Assembly (NCBI GenBank): GCA_030748495.1 | Contig: JASMLX010000018.1 | Span: 1 to 64,000, forward strand | Source: Candidatus Poribacteria bacterium | Lineage (GTDB): Bacteria; Poribacteria; WGA-4E; UBA9662 | DNA: 64,000 nucleotides | Direction: 5' to 3' | Shown here: piece by piece, positions 38,434 through 46,768 of the stretch | Numbering within the stretch: the stretch's first letter is position 1 | Layout: each line of letters starts with the position of its first letter | Program-made: the position numbers and the translations under genes | Notes under the pieces: model-generated | Databases searched by the model: none | Seen by the model: only the letters and a program-made list of their open reading frames with translations | What the model was told of the DNA's origin: nothing

Positions 38434-39317
38434 GGTAAATTAGCCCCGCATTTTACCCGCCAAGAATGGTCCAAATGTGGCCCTGGTTTTTCAGGCGTTT
38501 ACCCGTCATTGCCATGGCTCAGGAAACAGGGATCCACAGACAACGAAATTTACCCGCTTTAAACCGATGACAGCTTTCAGAAGGATATACCGGATATCTT
38601 TTCCGGCACGGCAGAAGTGGATGAAACCTATATTGGGACACAATGGAACAACAAAAGACACCGCGCCAAAGCCGCTGGTAGTGAACGTGGAAGAGGGAGT
38701 TGCAAAAGTCCTGTTTTTGGCATCTTAGGCCGAGGTGGAAAGATGTGGGCAGAAGTGGTTTCTGATGTCGAAGCAAGGACGTTATTATCTCTGATCTGCC
38801 GATGGGCGGAGTTGGGAAGTCCTATCTGTTCTGAGAGCTGGAAAAGCTAAACCGGAGTTGCGGCTAATGGCGATGTTCATGGCTTGGTAAAACATAACCC
38901 AGGTGAGTACAGCCATGGCCAAGGAAACCATATCAATGGTCGGGAAGGATTTTGGGGTTACCTTCAAAGAAGACTGGCGGCGGTCTCAGAAAGGAAAGAT
39001 TGCCTTTGTATTTGGCTGGATATGTTTGGAGATACAATCATAGAAATGATCGTATTCAATAACAGAAAAAACTCATTCTTAAACCACTTGAAAGGTTCAT
39101 GTTTAGCGGCTTTTTTACGACTTTACCCCAAAATATACTGTGGTGATAGAATCACAGTATGGGAGATTGAAGAATGGTTTGCTGTACAGATATCGTACGG
39201 TGGTTATACGACAAATCACCGGGAAAAGCCGGCCAAAAGCGAAAAAATTAGTGCCTAATTTAGCAAAATAACCCGAGGGAAAAGGGTTAACTCCCAGGAA
39301 ATCAGTCCTGATTTACC
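38434..39317 (+). mobile_element. IS1595-type insertion sequence, decayed
   Basis: The plus-strand frame reads AEVDETYIGTQWNNKRHR and then FGILGRGGKMWAEVVSD, typical of the ISXO2-like (IS1595) transposase domain, with a stop near 38848. The rest is in another frame: HNPGEYSHGQGNHINGREGFW and then CLCIWLDMF, corresponding to the C-terminal DDE-type end. Candidate terminal inverted repeats are GGTAAATTAG (38434-38443) and the complement of GGTAAATCAG (39308-39317), 9 of 10 identical. The zinc-ribbon N terminus is also degraded. No target-site duplication was confirmed. Confidence 0.7.
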
Positions 39318-39373
39318 CCTAAAATACAAAAGTAACTTTACTGTGGGAGAGGGTGATGATTCCGTTTGGGAAG

Positions 39374-39490
39374 TACGGTTGGGGCGGTAATCCTGTTAAC
39401 CTGTGCGTGGCCTTCCGCGTCTTCGACCCTCCGGATAATGTAATAGGTTCGATGACAGTAGGTTTCGGTGTGTGTCAGGATCCAATTTGA
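39374..39490 (+). pseudogene. Formylglycine-generating-enzyme (SUMF1) domain remnant
   Basis: A short frame reads GWGGNPVNLCVAFRVFDPP followed by VGFGVCQ and TGA at 39488. The pattern RGGSW..NP..LR.AFR...P......GFR of the FGE-sulfatase domain C terminus is recognisable. Everything upstream of it is missing or lies in another frame. FGE enzymes mature sulfatases; a sulfatase remnant lies 4 kb away. Confidence 0.5.
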
Positions 39491-39780
39491 CCCCTGATGC
39501 GCACAGTGCAGACTTTTACTGAAACAAATTGACATTGCGATGGTATTGATTATTGCCGTTGCCTTCACCGTGTTTACGGTTAGGCACAGGTGGAAAGGTA
39601 ACTCCGTAATCGGGTAACTGAACTGTAGTTCAGACATCCATCCTCTTCAATGAGGTGATGCAACTCTACACTGTTTCAATCAGGTAGCGTTCCAAGACTG
39701 CAAGGGATTTATCTTATCCTAGGTGACAACAGGTTATGACTAACTGGGAAAATACAAACGGGAGACAGTGGGAACAACTT
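39491..39780. other. Intergenic between FGE and E1 alpha remnants
   Basis: No motif recognised. The start of the E1 alpha remnant may extend into the end of this stretch in a shifted frame. Confidence 0.35.
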
Positions 39781-40010
39781 TTGGTCGTTGTCACTAAATT
39801 TGCTATTTTGAAGAAGCGGTCAGAGAGCTTCTCCAATAGGGAAAACTGGCTGGCCTGGTTCACCTCTCCATTGAGCAAGAAGCCATTGCTACTGGGGTTT
39901 GCCAAGCCCTGCGGCCAGATGACATATCGCTTCTAACCCATCGAGGTCATGGTCATATTATCGTCAAGGGAACTGATTTAAGTCGTATGTTTGCTGAGCT
40001 TTTGGGCTGA
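39781..40010 (+). pseudogene. Thiamine-diphosphate E1 alpha subunit, N-terminal remnant
   Basis: From 39807 the plus frame reads FEEAVRELLQ, an in-frame TAG, then GKLAGLVHLSIEQEAIATGVCQALRPDD, continuing LLTHRGHGHIIVKGTDLSRMFAELLG and ending at TGA 40008. This is the N-terminal part of pyruvate/acetoin-type dehydrogenase E1 alpha (family HRGHGH motif). A shifted frame before 39807 may be its beginning. The remaining 200 or so residues including the diphosphate-binding GDG motif are missing. Confidence 0.72.
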
Positions 40011-40107
40011 AACCACAATATCCGCAAATTATCGCCTCAGCACGCGCCATTCTAAATGCATCAATCAGATGGTACTCAGGGTTTCAGGGTTAGTCACCGT
40101 CTCCACA

Positions 40108-40290
40108 CTTCGTCCTCTCTCCGCTTGATCTCGCAGTAATGGCGGATAAACTGGACATCATCTGGCAAATCGGTATAAACTTTAGATTCAGCATCTGACG
40201 CACTATCCCTAAAGACAGGATATGTAAACCCTCGATTAAAACCAGTTGGTGGCTTGAAATTCACGCGGTTGGTTTTAATCGTTGATGGAT
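40108..40290 (-). pseudogene. Unidentified coding-like fragment
   Basis: The minus strand has a clean frame of about 60 residues with a protein-like composition, including GFTYPVFRDSASDAESKVY and DVQFIRHYCEIKRR, ending at TGA 40108. A shifted continuation reads LIDAFRMARAEAII. I do not recognise the family; it has no start codon context. Probably another remnant. Confidence 0.35.
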
Positions 40291-40491
40291 GGATTTAGAC
40301 AGTATTTAGGAGACGAACCAAATATAAAATATATTTAGCCTAGGAATATGTCCTTCTTACCTGTTTAATTACCAAAAGTTTTAAAAGGATAACAATATCA
40401 CCTTTACAAACCGGCCTTTGTATTTTGAGCGTTTTCCGAGGACTCATTATATATAGTTGGAATGATTAATGGTTGAATAAGGAGTATTACA
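40291..40491. other. AT-rich intergenic, promoter region of next gene
   Basis: No gene. AAGGAG at about 40480 is the ribosome-binding site of the gene at 40492. Confidence 0.45.
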
Positions 40492-41514
40492 ATGCTTGGT
40501 GTAGCTATTCAAGGGGCTGGTAATGTTTCAACGGAACATATTAAAGCCTACCAAAATAATCCAAATACCCGATTAGTTGCCGTCGGTAGCCGTACCTTGG
40601 AAAGTGCGCGAAGAAAAGCACAACAGCTCAACCTGGATTGTGATCTTTTCGATGATTACGCGAAATTACTACAGCATCCAGAGGTGGACGTTATTTCTAT
40701 TTGTACGCCTCCTGACCGCCACGCTGAAGAAACTATCGCGGCGGCAAAAGCAGGTAAGCATCTGCTGATAGAAAAACCTGTTGCTATCAATAAAGAAGAA
40801 CTGTGCGCAATGCATGTTGCCGTATCACAAGCAAAAGTCAAAACTGTCGTGAGCTTTGTCCTGCGCTGGAACCCACTAATTCTATCGATAAAAGAGGTCG
40901 TTGCCAAAGGTTGGGTTGGTCAGCCACTTCTGGTACAGGCAGACTACTGGCATGGTCCAACCAATATTAGTCCACGAAGGTCTCATAAAAAGAGTTGGAA
41001 CCCAATGGATATTGGGGCGATAGTTCATGGTGGTTGCCACGCCATGGATGCCGCACGCTATATTCTGAACAACGATGAGATCGTGCAGGTAAGTGGCGTT
41101 GCCCCTACTTATTCAGTACCTTCGCATATTATTAAACCGCTAACTATGGCGTCGGTAAAATTTGCCAACGGTACAATCGGCAAGATATCAGGTTCGACGG
41201 CTTTCTTCATGCCTTACGTGTTTAATATCGAGGTGTTTGGAGATGAAGGTGTTATTCGCAACAACCAATTCTATTCAAAACAGGTGCCCGGACAACGGGA
41301 TTTTGGATCGTTTCCCACCATCTTGCCTGATAGCGGCGCAGTTTCACATCACCCTTTTCAAGAAACGATTGATCATCTAATCGACTGTGTCCTGACTGAC
41401 ACGGAATCAGACGATAGTTTAACTGTTGCAGTGAACACTCATCTCGCTTGTTTCGCAGCTGAGAAATCGGCTACGAATGGTTCTACTGTGGTTCAGATCA
41501 CTGAATTTGAGTGA
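40492..41514 (+). CDS. Gfo/Idh/MocA family oxidoreductase (3)
   Basis: A 340-residue enzyme of the Gfo/Idh/MocA family. Rossmann loop QGAGNVSTEH near residue 7; SICTPPDRHAEETIAAAKAGKHLLIEKPVAI carries the family's canonical EKP. The catalytic helix reads DIGAIVHGGCHAMDAARYIL with the His in the usual place. ATG 40492 has AAGGAG 8 to 10 bases upstream. No operon partner; the next Gfo/Idh/MocA gene starts 403 bases later and is a different subfamily (low identity by eye). Confidence 0.9.
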   Translation: MLGVAIQGAGNVSTEHIKAYQNNPNTRLVAVGSRTLESARRKAQQLNLDCDLFDDYAKLLQHPEVDVISICTPPDRHAEETIAAAKAGKHLLIEKPVAINKEELCAMHVAVSQAKVKTVVSFVLRWNPLILSIKEVVAKGWVGQPLLVQADYWHGPTNISPRRSHKKSWNPMDIGAIVHGGCHAMDAARYILNNDEIVQVSGVAPTYSVPSHIIKPLTMASVKFANGTIGKISGSTAFFMPYVFNIEVFGDEGVIRNNQFYSKQVPGQRDFGSFPTILPDSGAVSHHPFQETIDHLIDCVLTDTESDDSLTVAVNTHLACFAAEKSATNGSTVVQITEFE

Positions 41515-41917
41515 CTGAAGACATTGGAGGAATCAATCTCTTTCACTGTCGCATCTTATCGAAGAGGTCTGTGCGGCGTCAGTTAATGGTTGACAGGGGG
41601 ATCTACCTTCGTATCGGTGATGAAATCCCCTAAATAGCTTATTGTTCCTTCGATGGCAAGTTGAGCGAACTGTCAGGGTTTATATTGATTCCTCTGTATT
41701 TCGGTACGGATTAAGCCCCTGAAAAAGCTGCATCCATTCGTTAATCTGTTGGTACATGAGAGGACCTTCATGAGTCTTCAGAACAGTAAACTTCAGAACA
41801 GTAAACTTCAGAACTATATTTTTGGGAGAGAATAGAGAAATCATAACCTGAGGACTCTGGATATTCTGGAAATACCGGAATTTTCCAATTGAGGTTTCTC
41901 AAGAGAGGAGGGTAATC
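41515..41917. other. Intergenic with a short tandem repeat
   Basis: A 15-base unit (CTTCAGAACAGTAAA) occurs at 41776-41790 and 41791-41805 and partly again from 41806. No gene is supported. GGAGG just before 41918 is the ribosome-binding site for the next gene. Confidence 0.6.
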
Positions 41918-42895
41918 GTGGAAACTGTACGCTGGGGTATTGTAGGATGCGGAGATGTCTGTGAGGTGAAGAGCGGGCCGGGGTTTCAGAAGGCTGATGG
42001 ATCAGATCTAGTGGCGGTGATGCGTCGGGACAGGGCCAAAGCGGAAGATTTTGCCCTGCGGCACAAAGTCCCAAGGTGGACCGATCAAGCAGAAGCAGTG
42101 ATTGAGAATCCGGAGGTAGATGCGGTTTATATCGCCACACCGCCATCCTCTCATTGCGAACTGGCGTTGAAGGTGGCGGATAAGGGCAAACCTTGTCTGG
42201 TGGAGAAGCCGATGGGGATGAATCATGCGGAGTGTATGCGGATGGTAGAAGCCTTTCGAGCGAAAGATGTACCGCTTTTTGTAGCCTACTATCGGCGAGC
42301 ATTACCACGGTTTTTGAAGGTGCGAGAATTGTTGCAGGCCGGGGTCATCGGACCAGTGACGTCGGTTCATATTGTCCACTACGAACCTTTGGCAACAGGA
42401 GAAAAGGCCAAAGGTTGGCGGTACGATCCAGCAATTGGAGGGGCTGGTGTGTTTCTGGATCTGGCATCGCACGGGTTGGATATTCTAGATTTTCTATTAG
42501 GACCGATTCGACGGATCGAGGGGATTGCAGTGAATATCGGTGGAGCGTATGAGGCAGAGGATGTGACAGGTGCATGTGTTGAGTTTGAGTCGGGATGTAT
42601 TGGAACTGGGATATGGAATTTTCATGCTGATCATTCGGGGGACCGGATTGTATTTACAGGTTCGAAGGGTGAATTACAGACTCCAGTGTTCTCGAATACG
42701 GATATTATTCTGAAAAAGAGTGGAAAAGAAGAGGCAATCTCGGCACCAAATCCGCCGCATGTACACCAGCCGTTAATCCAAACGATTGTAGATCAACTGA
42801 GAGGCAGCGAGCATTGTGATTCAACCGGTGAAAGCGGGGCCCGGGCGTCGTGGGCAATGGATCAGTGTTTGATGACATACTACGGGAACCGGTAA
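41918..42895 (+). CDS. Gfo/Idh/MocA family oxidoreductase (4)
   Basis: A 325-residue enzyme. Rossmann loop GIVGCGDVCEVKSGPGF, where KSGPGF is seen in the 1,5-anhydrofructose reductase-like subgroup. EKPMGM near residue 95 and DLASHGLDILDFLLG as catalytic helix, with His retained. GTG 41918 with GAGGAGGG upstream. Substrate probably a sugar derivative; not determinable from sequence. Confidence 0.9.
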   Translation: METVRWGIVGCGDVCEVKSGPGFQKADGSDLVAVMRRDRAKAEDFALRHKVPRWTDQAEAVIENPEVDAVYIATPPSSHCELALKVADKGKPCLVEKPMGMNHAECMRMVEAFRAKDVPLFVAYYRRALPRFLKVRELLQAGVIGPVTSVHIVHYEPLATGEKAKGWRYDPAIGGAGVFLDLASHGLDILDFLLGPIRRIEGIAVNIGGAYEAEDVTGACVEFESGCIGTGIWNFHADHSGDRIVFTGSKGELQTPVFSNTDIILKKSGKEEAISAPNPPHVHQPLIQTIVDQLRGSEHCDSTGESGARASWAMDQCLMTYYGNR

Positions 42896-43343
42896 GGTTG
42901 CGACCTGCTGATAACCTCCGAATCTTGGATTTTATAATGAAGTCGTTGGTTTCGTAATTAGTTTTCTGGTAGAAACATGTCGTTTTATAATGATTTAGCT
43001 ATAGGCGCAGGAAACCCGGATCAGAGTTTAGTTGAGGCTGGCAAGGTAATAGATCGGCATATAATACCGGTTGCACGCGCAGCAACTAGTGGAAAGTTGA
43101 TTTCTGCCTGCCAAGTTACCGATTGGTCAATCAGGCCTCATTACCTGATATAGCTGATATTTTGCCGGCCAACTGGTGTCTGTTTTATCCCTTGTTAGAT
43201 ACTAAATTGAGATTCACCATAGGGGTGAAGATTATCTTGCGCTAAATCTGATTTTGTGCTAAGGTGAGTAAGATCCAGAATCTATGGTTAGGTTTTATTT
43301 ATTATTTACCCAAAACTAAGCTAATCAGAAAAGAGGTTTAGCT
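42896..43343. other. Intergenic, nothing recognised
   Basis: No coding frame, RNA or repeat recognised. AGAGG just before 43344 is the ribosome-binding site of the next gene. Confidence 0.4.
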
Positions 43344-44108
43344 ATGAAATCCCTATCTCTTCTAATCAACTGTGTCATTGTCCTTGCTTTGACAGTGAAT
43401 CACGACTCAATGGCGATAGACAACTTTGCCATTGAGTTTAAGGGAGATGGTAAAACAAGAGTTATTGCTCCAGACAGCGATAGTCTCGATATAACAGGTA
43501 ATCTCACAATGGAAGCCTGGGTTTTCCCGACAGCAACATCAGGTTCAGCTATTATTGTTAACAAGGAAAATTCCTGGGAATGCGCGCTCCAGAGCAATAT
43601 TCTGAAAGCCGCTATCAAGGCGGCCGAGTGGGCTTGGCACGGTGGTGGTGAAGTCCCACTCAATAAATGGACTTTTGTCGCCGTCACCTTTGATAAAAAG
43701 GAGCATCATACATTTGTCAACGGTAAGTATGAGGCTTCAAGGGCAAACCAGGGCAAGATCCAGCCCACGGATGAGGCCTTTCATGTCGGTTGGCGGCCGT
43801 GTTGCAACAATGAGCCATTTACCGGGATTATCGACGAGGTGAGAATCTCAAATGTCTCCCGCTACCAGAAAAACAAGAACTTCGCCGTCCCAAATAGAGA
43901 GTTCACCCCTGATGGCAACACAATTGTGCTTTATCATTTCAATGAGGGGAAAGGGCAGAAGGCGAAAGACACCTCAAAGTTTAAAAATGATGGAGAGTTG
44001 GATGGTGGGGCTAAATTCGTGAAATCAAAAGCCCCTATCAAATTCGCAGCCGTTGAACCAGAAGATAAGCTCACAACGATGTGGGCACAGATCAAGGCTT
44101 ATCCCTAA
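43344..44108 (+). CDS. Secreted LamG-domain (concanavalin A-like) protein
   Basis: A 254-residue protein with a signal peptide (hydrophobic core LLINCVIVLALTV, likely cut after SMA) and one LamG-like domain. The domain has the typical pattern LDITGNLTMEAWVFPT, NKWTFVAVTFDKKEHHTFVNG, PFTGIIDEVRISNVSRY and IVLYHFNEGKG. Such domains bind sugars or other ligands at the cell surface. The protein ends DKLTTMWAQIKAYP; a comparable short W-containing tail is familiar to me from Poribacteria-type secreted proteins, but I cannot verify it here. Alone, not in an operon. Confidence 0.82.
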   Translation: MKSLSLLINCVIVLALTVNHDSMAIDNFAIEFKGDGKTRVIAPDSDSLDITGNLTMEAWVFPTATSGSAIIVNKENSWECALQSNILKAAIKAAEWAWHGGGEVPLNKWTFVAVTFDKKEHHTFVNGKYEASRANQGKIQPTDEAFHVGWRPCCNNEPFTGIIDEVRISNVSRYQKNKNFAVPNREFTPDGNTIVLYHFNEGKGQKAKDTSKFKNDGELDGGAKFVKSKAPIKFAAVEPEDKLTTMWAQIKAYP

Positions 44109-44280
44109 ATTTATCTTCCTGCATAATCAGTCAGTGGAGATAGGAGTAATTTCGTCTGCTGTATGGATAAAGAAATTAAGGATCAAGACCAATGAGATCG
44201 GAAGCCAGATCAGGCCGGGATAGACAGCCATTACCATTGGCACCTCAGCAGACGAGTGCGCTACTTGGTCTATAACAAAG
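44109..44280. other. Short intergenic region
   Basis: Nothing supported; a minus-strand frame at 44127-44345 overlaps the next remnant out of frame and has no motif. Confidence 0.35.
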
Positions 44281-44529
44281 TCAGGAAATCGCCAGTAGGT
44301 CAAACGGTTGGTGAAGAACCAACCGGTCGAGGTCGTGCTTCGCACGGTCAGGTGTAATTAATTCAGTCCTGACACACATTGAAGCCCGATGGTATTGACG
44401 GAGTTGAGCCAGCATGTTGGTTAAGAGTTGGCGCTTGATCTGTTGACCCAGATGGTTAACATGCTGTTCCAACTGGTTGGTGGAAGTAATCTCATCGGCA
44501 ACTTGCAGGCTAAGTTGTATGGTTTTCAT
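44281..44529 (-). pseudogene. Possible ISKra4-type transposase N-terminal fragment
   Basis: An 82-residue minus-strand frame starts at ATG 44529 after AGGAG and reads MKTIQLSLQVADEI, then NHLGQQIKRQLLTNMLAQL. The opening resembles the N terminus of ISKra4-type transposases, but the zinc-finger and DDE domains are absent and the frame stops at 44281. The good ribosome-binding site means a short peptide could be made. Family call is tentative. Confidence 0.4.
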
Positions 44530-44583
44530 GGCTTAGTCTCCTGTAAATCGGCTACGCCATGAAAAGGATGACAATTATGTCGG

Positions 44584-44628
44584 CATTTGATCAATCTATC
44601 TCTTGGCTGTTAGCTCTGTGATCAAATG
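44584..44628. repeat. 10-base perfect inverted repeat
   Basis: CATTTGATCA (44584-44593) and TGATCAAATG (44619-44628) are exact complements with a 25-base spacer, 55 bases upstream of the ISKra4-like fragment. It may be an element end, an operator or a hairpin. Confidence 0.6.
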
Positions 44629-44759
44629 GATCTAAGTCACCCACACTATTTCAGACGCTTACTGTATCAGTTATAATACGATTTATCGGACAAAACCGTC
44701 GTAAAAATTATCTAGATATAATGTATATAATTGGTCGCTGGTGATTGATTTGACGGGTT

Positions 44760-44945
44760 CGCTCGTCAATGCATTGGCTTCCCTGATATAACTCTGCAAC
44801 TTAGATGTTTTTGGTGTGAGTGAAATCCGGCATTATCAGCGATTACAATATTTTATTGCTTGGATTTGTCTCTGGTAAAGGCTTGCAGAAGTCCGTCAAA
44901 CATCCGGTAGCTAACCCAGCTAATTTCCTACCAAAAAATCATCCC
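44760..44945 (-). pseudogene. IS630/DDE transposase remnant
   Basis: On the minus strand SYRMFDGLLQAFTRDKSKQ, an in-frame stop, then NIVIADNAGFHSHQK corresponds to the middle of a DDE transposase with its second Asp (ADNAGFH). Both ends are missing. It is different from the copy at 4917-5358, which preserves the later part. Confidence 0.55.
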
Positions 44946-44993
44946 TATCTAGAAATGAAAGCAACTATGTAAATAGTAGGTGTTTTGCCTACT

Positions 44994-45018
44994 CTTGGCC
45001 TTCCCTGCGAAAGCCAAG
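44994..45018. promoter_or_regulatory. Hairpin in the serA leader region
   Basis: CTTGGC (44994-44999) and GCCAAG (45013-45018) pair with a 13-base loop, with extra pairing possible between CTTCCCT and AGGGAAA around it. It lies 130 bases upstream of serA. There is no T-run. Confidence 0.35.
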
Positions 45019-45151
45019 GGCGAGGGAAATTAGCGGGGGGCAGAATTAAACTCGCTTGAAATCACCCTAGATCAGTGATAGAATTAACCGCTATTCAGCT
45101 TGTAACCCGTGCTGAAAGCTAGCATAAGAATGACTTCCCAATGGGTAACAA

Positions 45152-46726
45152 ATGAAAGTATTGGTCAGTGACTCCCTCTCCCAATCCGGCCTAGATCTAC
45201 TTTACCGTCAGACAGATTTAACCGTCGATCTAAAAACTAAACTTGGCCCAACCGAGTTGGCAAATCTAATTCCTGACTACGATGCCTTGATTATCCGTAG
45301 TGCTACTCAGGTAACAGCTAAGGTCATTCGAGCCGCCAAAAATCTGAAGGTAATTGGTCGGGCTGGTGCTGGTATTGATAACATCGACTTAGAAACAGCT
45401 ACACAGCAGGGAATTTTGGTATTCAATACGCCTACCGGCAATACTGTGGCTGCGGCCGAACATACCATTACGCTAATGCTAGCCCTTTCTCGTCATGTTC
45501 TTCCGGCTGGGATTTCGCTTCGCGATGGTGAATGGTCACGCAAGCGTTTCATGGGCGGAGAGTTGTACCGCAAAACCTTTGGCGTTATAGGTGTTGGGCG
45601 GATCGGTTCAGAAGTCATTCGTCGCTTACAAGCTTTCGGTATGGCTATCATTGCCTACGATCCTTACATTTCTGTCGAAGCCGCTGAACGATTAGGTATC
45701 AAGCTAGTAGAACGAGAAACTCTTCTGCAAGAGGCCGACTACATTTCGATCCACGTTCCATTGACTACTAAAACCCATCACAGCATCAGTAGCCGTGAAT
45801 TCGGGTTGATGAAGTCTAACTGTCGGTTGATTAACTGTGCCAGGGGTGGAATTATCGACGAAGAGGCCTTATACGTAGCACTCAAAGAACAGCAAATTGC
45901 CAGTGCGGCTCTAGATGTATTTGAGTACGAACCTCCAACCGATTATCGCTTGATGGCACTCGATAATTTTCTTGCTACTCCCCACTTAGGCGCCTCGACT
46001 GCTGAGGCACAAGAGCTTGTCGCTATCGAGGTGGCACAAAAAGTGATCGACGCGCTACATCAGTTGCCAATTGAGAATGCTGTTAATCGACCCAATATGG
46101 ATCAGTTTGAAGTCTTACAACCCTACCTGAAACTGGCCGAGCGAATTGGGAGTTTTCAATCCCAAACTGCGGAGGGGCAAATTTCGGAAATTCGAATTCG
46201 CTTCAATGGGGAACTGTTCAAGAAAGATGTAACTTGGATCACCGTGGCAGTGCAAGTAGGATTGCTAAAGCCGATTCTTCAAGATAGTGTTAACCATGTA
46301 AATGCTCCCCTAAGGATCCAACAGCGTGGCATTCGGGTTTCTGAAACCAAACACAGTACGCAAAACCAGTTTACTAATTCGTTGGTAGTGACGGTAGTTA
46401 CAGATCGGACAGAGCGAACGGTTGAAGGCACCGTTTCAAGCACTGACTCCATCCGTCTAGTTCGGATTGACGATATACATCTTCATGCTGAACCCGAAGG
46501 CCACATGATTATGATCTATAATCAGGATCGGCCCGGTATGATCGGTACCCTTGGAACTACACTAGGGAATCATGGTATCAATATTGCCGATATGGCCGTT
46601 GGCCGAAAAGAGATCGGGTCACACGCCTTGATGCTGATCAATATCGACAGTAAAGTCCCCCGTCATGTCATATCCCAGATTGAAACCTTACCGACGATCA
46701 TATTCGTCAAGCAGATTGAGTTTTAA
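45152..46726 (+). CDS. serA: D-3-phosphoglycerate dehydrogenase, long form
   Basis: A 524-residue enzyme of serine synthesis. N-terminal substrate and NAD domains: GRAGAGIDNIDLETA near residue 72, the Rossmann loop FGVIGVGRIGSEV near 145, catalytic Arg in NCARGGIIDEEAL, Glu in FEYEPP and His in PHLGASTAEAQ. Then an intermediate (ASB-type) domain of about 130 residues and a C-terminal ACT domain beginning HMIMIYNQDRPGMIGTLG, the serine feedback site. This is the long type 1 form of most bacteria. It is followed 42 bases later by the ATP-grasp-like gene. Confidence 0.97.
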   Translation: MKVLVSDSLSQSGLDLLYRQTDLTVDLKTKLGPTELANLIPDYDALIIRSATQVTAKVIRAAKNLKVIGRAGAGIDNIDLETATQQGILVFNTPTGNTVAAAEHTITLMLALSRHVLPAGISLRDGEWSRKRFMGGELYRKTFGVIGVGRIGSEVIRRLQAFGMAIIAYDPYISVEAAERLGIKLVERETLLQEADYISIHVPLTTKTHHSISSREFGLMKSNCRLINCARGGIIDEEALYVALKEQQIASAALDVFEYEPPTDYRLMALDNFLATPHLGASTAEAQELVAIEVAQKVIDALHQLPIENAVNRPNMDQFEVLQPYLKLAERIGSFQSQTAEGQISEIRIRFNGELFKKDVTWITVAVQVGLLKPILQDSVNHVNAPLRIQQRGIRVSETKHSTQNQFTNSLVVTVVTDRTERTVEGTVSSTDSIRLVRIDDIHLHAEPEGHMIMIYNQDRPGMIGTLGTTLGNHGINIADMAVGRKEIGSHALMLINIDSKVPRHVISQIETLPTIIFVKQIEF

Positions 46727-46768
46727 CCTCGACTCTCCAACCTTCTAGATCAAAAAAAGGAAGTTCTT

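Noticed and set aside
39338..39637. 99-residue minus-strand frame
   Set aside because: It is antisense to the FGE-domain remnant on the plus strand and has no homology pattern.
12300..40010. Stop-codon recoding (TAG or TAA read as sense) to explain interrupted genes
   Set aside because: TAG, TAA and TGA all appear as lesions, the broken genes also carry frameshifts and truncations, and intact genes in the window use normal stops. Decay or error is simpler.
41841..42575. Minus-strand frames opposite the fourth Gfo/Idh/MocA gene
   Set aside because: They are shadows of a well-supported plus-strand gene.
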